A stretch of DNA of 9,872 bases, from contig JAJYWW010000138.1 in the NCBI GenBank assembly GCA_021791295.1, positions 1 to 9,872 of the forward strand. The letters are read 5' to 3'. Shown here one piece after another: positions 7,129 through 9,872 of this stretch. Origin of the DNA: a bacterium (lineage in GTDB: Bacteria > SZUA-79 > Acidulodesulfobacterales > Acidulodesulfobacteraceae). Both the position numbers and the translations under genes were made by a program. The notes under the pieces were generated by a model that saw only the letters and a list, made by a program, of their open reading frames with translations, was not told where the DNA came from and searched no databases. How positions within the stretch are numbered: position 1 is the first letter of the stretch; each line of letters begins with the position of its first letter.

Positions 7129-7139
7129 TATAATATAAT
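7129..7139 (+). promoter_or_regulatory. Overlapping TATAAT boxes directly before tadA
   Basis: Two perfect TATAAT hexamers (7129-7134 and 7134-7139) lie 7 to 12 nt before the tadA ATG. If used, the first would give a transcript starting about five bases before the ATG, that is a nearly leaderless mRNA. The -35 region is only a T run (7105-7111), so the assignment is weak. Confidence 0.3.
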
Positions 7140-7146
7140 ATCAAGA

Positions 7147-7626
7147 ATGAATAAATTAGACGATATATATTTTATGAATTTAGCTTTAAAAGAAGCCGAA
7201 AAAGCGCTGGACGGCGACGAGGTTCCGGTTGGAGCAGTTATAGTAAGCGGCGGCGGCGAGGTTATTTCTTCCGCTTTTAACACGGTCGAAAGCGATATTT
7301 CCTGTATTATGCACGCCGAAATAAACGCTATTCTAGAGGCGCAAAAAAAACTTCATAACTGGCGTTTAGACGAATGCTCGCTTTACGTTACTCTCGAACC
7401 CTGTATTATGTGCTGCGGAGCTATTCTTTTATCGAGAATCGGCAGGGTAGTTTACGGAGCATGCGATCCGAAAGGCGGCGTTTCAAGTTCTATTTTGGGC
7501 GGAAAAATAGAGCTTATCGGCGGGGTAATGGATGAAGAATCATCGATGCTGTTAAAGTCTTTTTTTAAATCAAAACGCGAAAACGCAAGATACGATAAAT
7601 CTGCAAATGCAGACGACAGTAAGTGA
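7147..7626 (+). CDS. tadA: tRNA-specific adenosine deaminase
   Basis: Zinc enzyme that deaminates the wobble adenosine (position 34) of tRNA-Arg(ACG) to inosine, letting one tRNA read several codons. The 159 residues are typical for TadA. The cytidine-deaminase-fold motifs are complete: HAE (56-58) with zinc ligand His56 and proton-shuttling Glu58, and EPCIMC (84-89) with zinc ligands Cys86 and Cys89. DEVPVGAV (24-31) and the N-terminal helix FMNLALKEA (9-17) fit the family and support the ATG at 7147. No Shine-Dalgarno sequence precedes it. It is the only plus-strand gene here, divergent from lipA and convergent with hppA; neither neighbour has an evident functional link. A guanine or cytosine deaminase is less likely given the TadA-like N-terminus. 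Confidence 0.95.
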   Translation: MNKLDDIYFMNLALKEAEKALDGDEVPVGAVIVSGGGEVISSAFNTVESDISCIMHAEINAILEAQKKLHNWRLDECSLYVTLEPCIMCCGAILLSRIGRVVYGACDPKGGVSSSILGGKIELIGGVMDEESSMLLKSFFKSKRENARYDKSANADDSK

Positions 7627-7632
7627 ATAAAT

Positions 7633-7656
7633 AAATCTGACACCTTTAAAAGGCAG
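7633..7656. repeat. Partial copy of the 2012-2104 repeat motif
   Basis: AAATCTGACACCTTT at 7633-7647 is identical over 15 nt to 2087-2101 in the right arm of the inverted-repeat element after thrC, and the AT-rich flank is also similar. It is followed by AAAAGGCAG, which can pair with the CCTTT and CTG of the same stretch as a small hairpin. It lies between the tadA stop and the terminator at 7657-7697. Confidence 0.5.
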
Positions 7657-7697
7657 AAAAAAAAAGGGGCAGATTTATTAAATCTGCCCCTTTTTTT
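7657..7697. terminator. Bidirectional intrinsic terminator between convergent tadA and hppA
   Basis: GGGGCAGATTTA (7666-7677) and TAAATCTGCCCC (7679-7690) are perfect 12-bp arms; the realistic loop is 3 to 5 nt. Nine A precede and seven T follow, so both the tadA and the hppA transcript end in a stable stem plus U tract. It lies 30 nt after the tadA stop and 20 nt after the hppA stop. Its GGGGCAGATTTA arm resembles the GG(T)GTCAGATT core of the nearby repeats, hinting at a shared origin. Confidence 0.92.
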
Positions 7698-7717
7698 GTT
7701 TTTTTGTTTGTTTTGTA

Positions 7718-9838
7718 TTAATATTTATAATACTGGCACAACAATAAAACAATGGGAACTATTAAGATGGTAAAGATGTTGACGACCTTGATCATGGGGT
7801 TGATTGCAGGACCGGCGGTGTCTTTGTAAGGATCGCCGACCGTGTCTCCGGTAACTGCCGCTTTGTGAGCTTCGCTGCCTTTGCGGTATGTCTGTCCGTT
7901 ATATTCAAACCCTTTTTCTATAAGTTTTTTTGCGTTATCCCATGCCGCTCCGCCGCTCGTCATAGATATTGCGACGAAAAGACCGGATATAATAGTTCCA
8001 AGCAATATTCCGCCGAGAACCTGCGGCCCCATAGTCAGACCGAATACTATAGGTCCGGCGATCGGTATAAATGCGGGAAGTATCATCTCCCTTAAGGAAG
8101 ATTTCGTAACTATATCGACGCATTTTCCATATTCCGGTTTGGCGGTTCCTTCCATAATTCCAGGAATTTCTTTAAACTGTCTCCTTACTTCTACGACTAT
8201 ATCCCCTGCCGCTTTTCCGACCGATTTCATTGCAAGAGAAGCAAATATATAAGGAAGCATTGCGCCGAGGAAAAGTCCTATTAATACCATAGGCTGATGT
8301 ATAGAAAACGATATTTCATGGAGTCCTGCCTTAATTAAACCTTGTTGGATTAAATTGGAATATTCTCCGAAAAGAACTATTGCGGCAAGAGCTGCGGAAC
8401 CTATAGCATATCCTTTCGTTACAGCTTTGGTAGTATTTCCGACTGCATCGAGAGCGTCCGTGGTTTCCCTGACGTCTTCCGGAAGTTCGCTCATTTCGGC
8501 TATGCCGCCGGCATTATCGGTTATGGGTCCAAACGAATCTACGGCTATAACCATACCCGACATTGAAAGCATACTGGAAGCGGCAACAGCTACGCCGTAA
8601 AAGCCTGCGAAGTGATAAGAAATCAAAATTCCGAATACTATCGCTATAACGGGAAGCGCCGTCGACATTTGTCCGACTGCAAGACCTGCTATAATATTTG
8701 TTCCGTGACCCGTAGTAGATGCTTGCGCTATAGATTTAACGGGGGAAAATTCCGTCGACGTAAAATAATCGGTTATTATTATGATTAGTCCGGTTAAAAC
8801 AAGACCGACAAGCGCCGCATAGTAATAATCCATTGCGGAATATTTACCTACATGCTGCATAAAAGCTTCAGTAAAGAAGTAGTATGCAACTGCGGAAACT
8901 ATTCCGGTGACGAACAGTCCTTTATAAAGACCCTGCATAATTTTTTCTTTAGTAGGAGCGCTAACGAAAAATACTCCGATTATCGAGGTAAAAACAGCGA
9001 TGCCGCCCAAAAGAAGCGGGTAAAGTATGCCGTGCATTAAACCGCCGCTGCCGCCGTTTAATCCTGCTTTAAATGTCGAATATGCAAGCAATATTGATGC
9101 AATTATAGTAACCGCAAAGGTTTCAAATACGTCTGCCGCCATACCGGCGCAGTCGCCTACGTTATCTCCGACCTGGTCGGCTATAACCGCAGGGTTTCTT
9201 GGGTCGTCTTCGGGTATTCCTGCTTCGACTTTTCCGACGAGGTCGGCTCCGACGTCTGCCGCTTTAGTGTATATTCCGCCGCCAAGCCTTGCAAAAACGG
9301 AAATAAGGCTGCATCCGAAAGCAAATCCTATTAATGAGTTTATAACGCCGTCAAGCCCGCTCGTATGTTTTCCGATTAGCATAAAAACCGATATACCGAG
9401 TACGCCGAGACCTAAAACCATTAAGCCTGTAACCGAACCGCCTTTAAATGCAAACTTTAATGCCGGTTTAACGCCTTTATGGGCAATCTGCGCAGTTCTT
9501 ATATTGGCCCTAACTGCGTTAAACATTCCGAGGTAGCCGGCTAAAGCCGATAAAAAAGCGCCCAACGCAAATCCGCATGCCGTGAGAAGTCCGAACTGAG
9601 GCACCCATATTCCGCCGATAAGTATCAATGCGAAAACAACGACGCCGACTATGGCTACCGTCCTGTACTGTCTGTTAAGAAATGCGGTGGCGCCTTCCTG
9701 AATTGCCTTGGCTATCTGTTTCATTCTGTCGGAACCTTCGTCCTGTTTCATAGCCCATATCGTTACCGCTATGCTGTAGATAACGGCGATAAGACCCGCA
9801 ATAATTCCGAAAATCATTGCTTTGTCAAATAGACTCAT
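7718..9838 (-). CDS. hppA: Membrane-bound proton-pumping pyrophosphatase, K+-independent type
   Basis: Integral membrane ion pump that hydrolyses pyrophosphate and moves H+ across the membrane, saving energy and pulling biosynthetic reactions forward. The 706 residues form many hydrophobic segments, in line with the usual 16 membrane helices. Catalytic motifs are complete: [21 protein letters not shown] (within 195-215), [15 protein letters not shown] (225-239), [17 protein letters not shown] (434-450) and, near the C-terminus, [15 protein letters not shown] (664-678). At the site that sets K+ dependence the protein has [10 protein letters not shown] (468-477), with Lys471 and Thr474; K+-dependent enzymes, including all known Na+ pumps, have Ala and Gly. 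It is therefore predicted to be K+-independent and H+-specific. AGGGGG 9 nt upstream is the likely ribosome binding site, and an in-frame TAG two codons before the ATG excludes a longer protein. Confidence 0.97.
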   Translation of the reverse strand: MSLFDKAMIFGIIAGLIAVIYSIAVTIWAMKQDEGSDRMKQIAKAIQEGATAFLNRQYRTVAIVGVVVFALILIGGIWVPQFGLLTACGFALGAFLSALAGYLGMFNAVRANIRTAQIAHKGVKPALKFAFKGGSVTGLMVLGLGVLGISVFMLIGKHTSGLDGVINSLIGFAFGCSLISVFARLGGGIYTKAADVGADLVGKVEAGIPEDDPRNPAVIADQVGDNVGDCAGMAADVFETFAVTIIASILLAYSTFKAGLNGGSGGLMHGILYPLLLGGIAVFTSIIGVFFVSAPTKEKIMQGLYKGLFVTGIVSAVAYYFFTEAFMQHVGKYSAMDYYYAALVGLVLTGLIIIITDYFTSTEFSPVKSIAQASTTGHGTNIIAGLAVGQMSTALPVIAIVFGILISYHFAGFYGVAVAASSMLSMSGMVIAVDSFGPITDNAGGIAEMSELPEDVRETTDALDAVGNTTKAVTKGYAIGSAALAAIVLFGEYSNLIQQGLIKAGLHEISFSIHQPMVLIGLFLGAMLPYIFASLAMKSVGKAAGDIVVEVRRQFKEIPGIMEGTAKPEYGKCVDIVTKSSLREMILPAFIPIAGPIVFGLTMGPQVLGGILLGTIISGLFVAISMTSGGAAWDNAKKLIEKGFEYNGQTYRKGSEAHKAAVTGDTVGDPYKDTAGPAINPMIKVVNIFTILIVPIVLLLCQYYKY

Positions 9839-9872
9839 AACCTAAAACCCCCTAAATTAAATTTTTAATTAT

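Noticed and set aside
9027..9536. Long plus-strand open frame (169 codons) opposite hppA
   Set aside because: It lies wholly antisense to a complete, strongly conserved pyrophosphatase gene. Its translation is rich in Pro, Ser, Thr and Ile, as expected of a mirrored membrane-protein frame, and it shows no recognisable domain.

Overview
The window is about 9.9 kb of AT-rich, gene-dense bacterial chromosome. It holds seven complete protein genes and one cut by the left edge. All read on the minus strand except tadA. I see no rRNA, tRNA, CRISPR array, transposase or phage gene. The gene set is core metabolism: AlaC-type aminotransferase, homoserine dehydrogenase, threonine synthase, an ApgM-type protein, lipoyl synthase, and a membrane pyrophosphatase of the K+-independent type. 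It suggests a low-GC Gram-negative of the Deltaproteobacteria/Desulfobacterota/Nitrospirota kind. That placement is an inference from gene content, order and protein style, not a proof.

Layout from left to right. A beta-carbonic anhydrase (1-579, minus) lacks its C-terminus at the window edge and has a good sigma70-like promoter behind it. Next is a four-gene minus-strand cluster transcribed right to left: alaC (4631-5842), hom (3259-4560), thrC (2147-3214) and an apgM-like gene (728-1963). Upstream of it lies lipA (5967-6914, minus), then a very AT-rich divergent region with a 16-bp perfect inverted repeat, then tadA (7147-7626, plus). tadA converges on hppA (7718-9838, minus) across a strong bidirectional terminator.

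The cluster reads as a threonine pathway. Hom makes homoserine and ThrC converts phosphohomoserine to threonine, but no GHMP-type homoserine kinase (ThrB) is present. The ApgM-like protein belongs to the alkaline-phosphatase-superfamily group that has been proposed to act as an alternative homoserine kinase. It fills the missing step by position, so this is the most interesting functional hypothesis here. The cluster is interrupted between thrC and the apgM-like gene by two tandem hairpins. One is a ~93-bp inverted-repeat element ending in GGAAAAGG(C/T)GTCAGATT, and part of that motif recurs between tadA and hppA.

Other oddities are an Ala/Pro-rich insertion in LipA encoded by a hexanucleotide microsatellite just after the radical-SAM cysteines, a TTG start for thrC fixed by a strong ribosome binding site, and hom and tadA starts with no visible Shine-Dalgarno sequence. 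I did not find a convincing wholly new system; the window is mostly ordinary metabolism with a few non-standard details.
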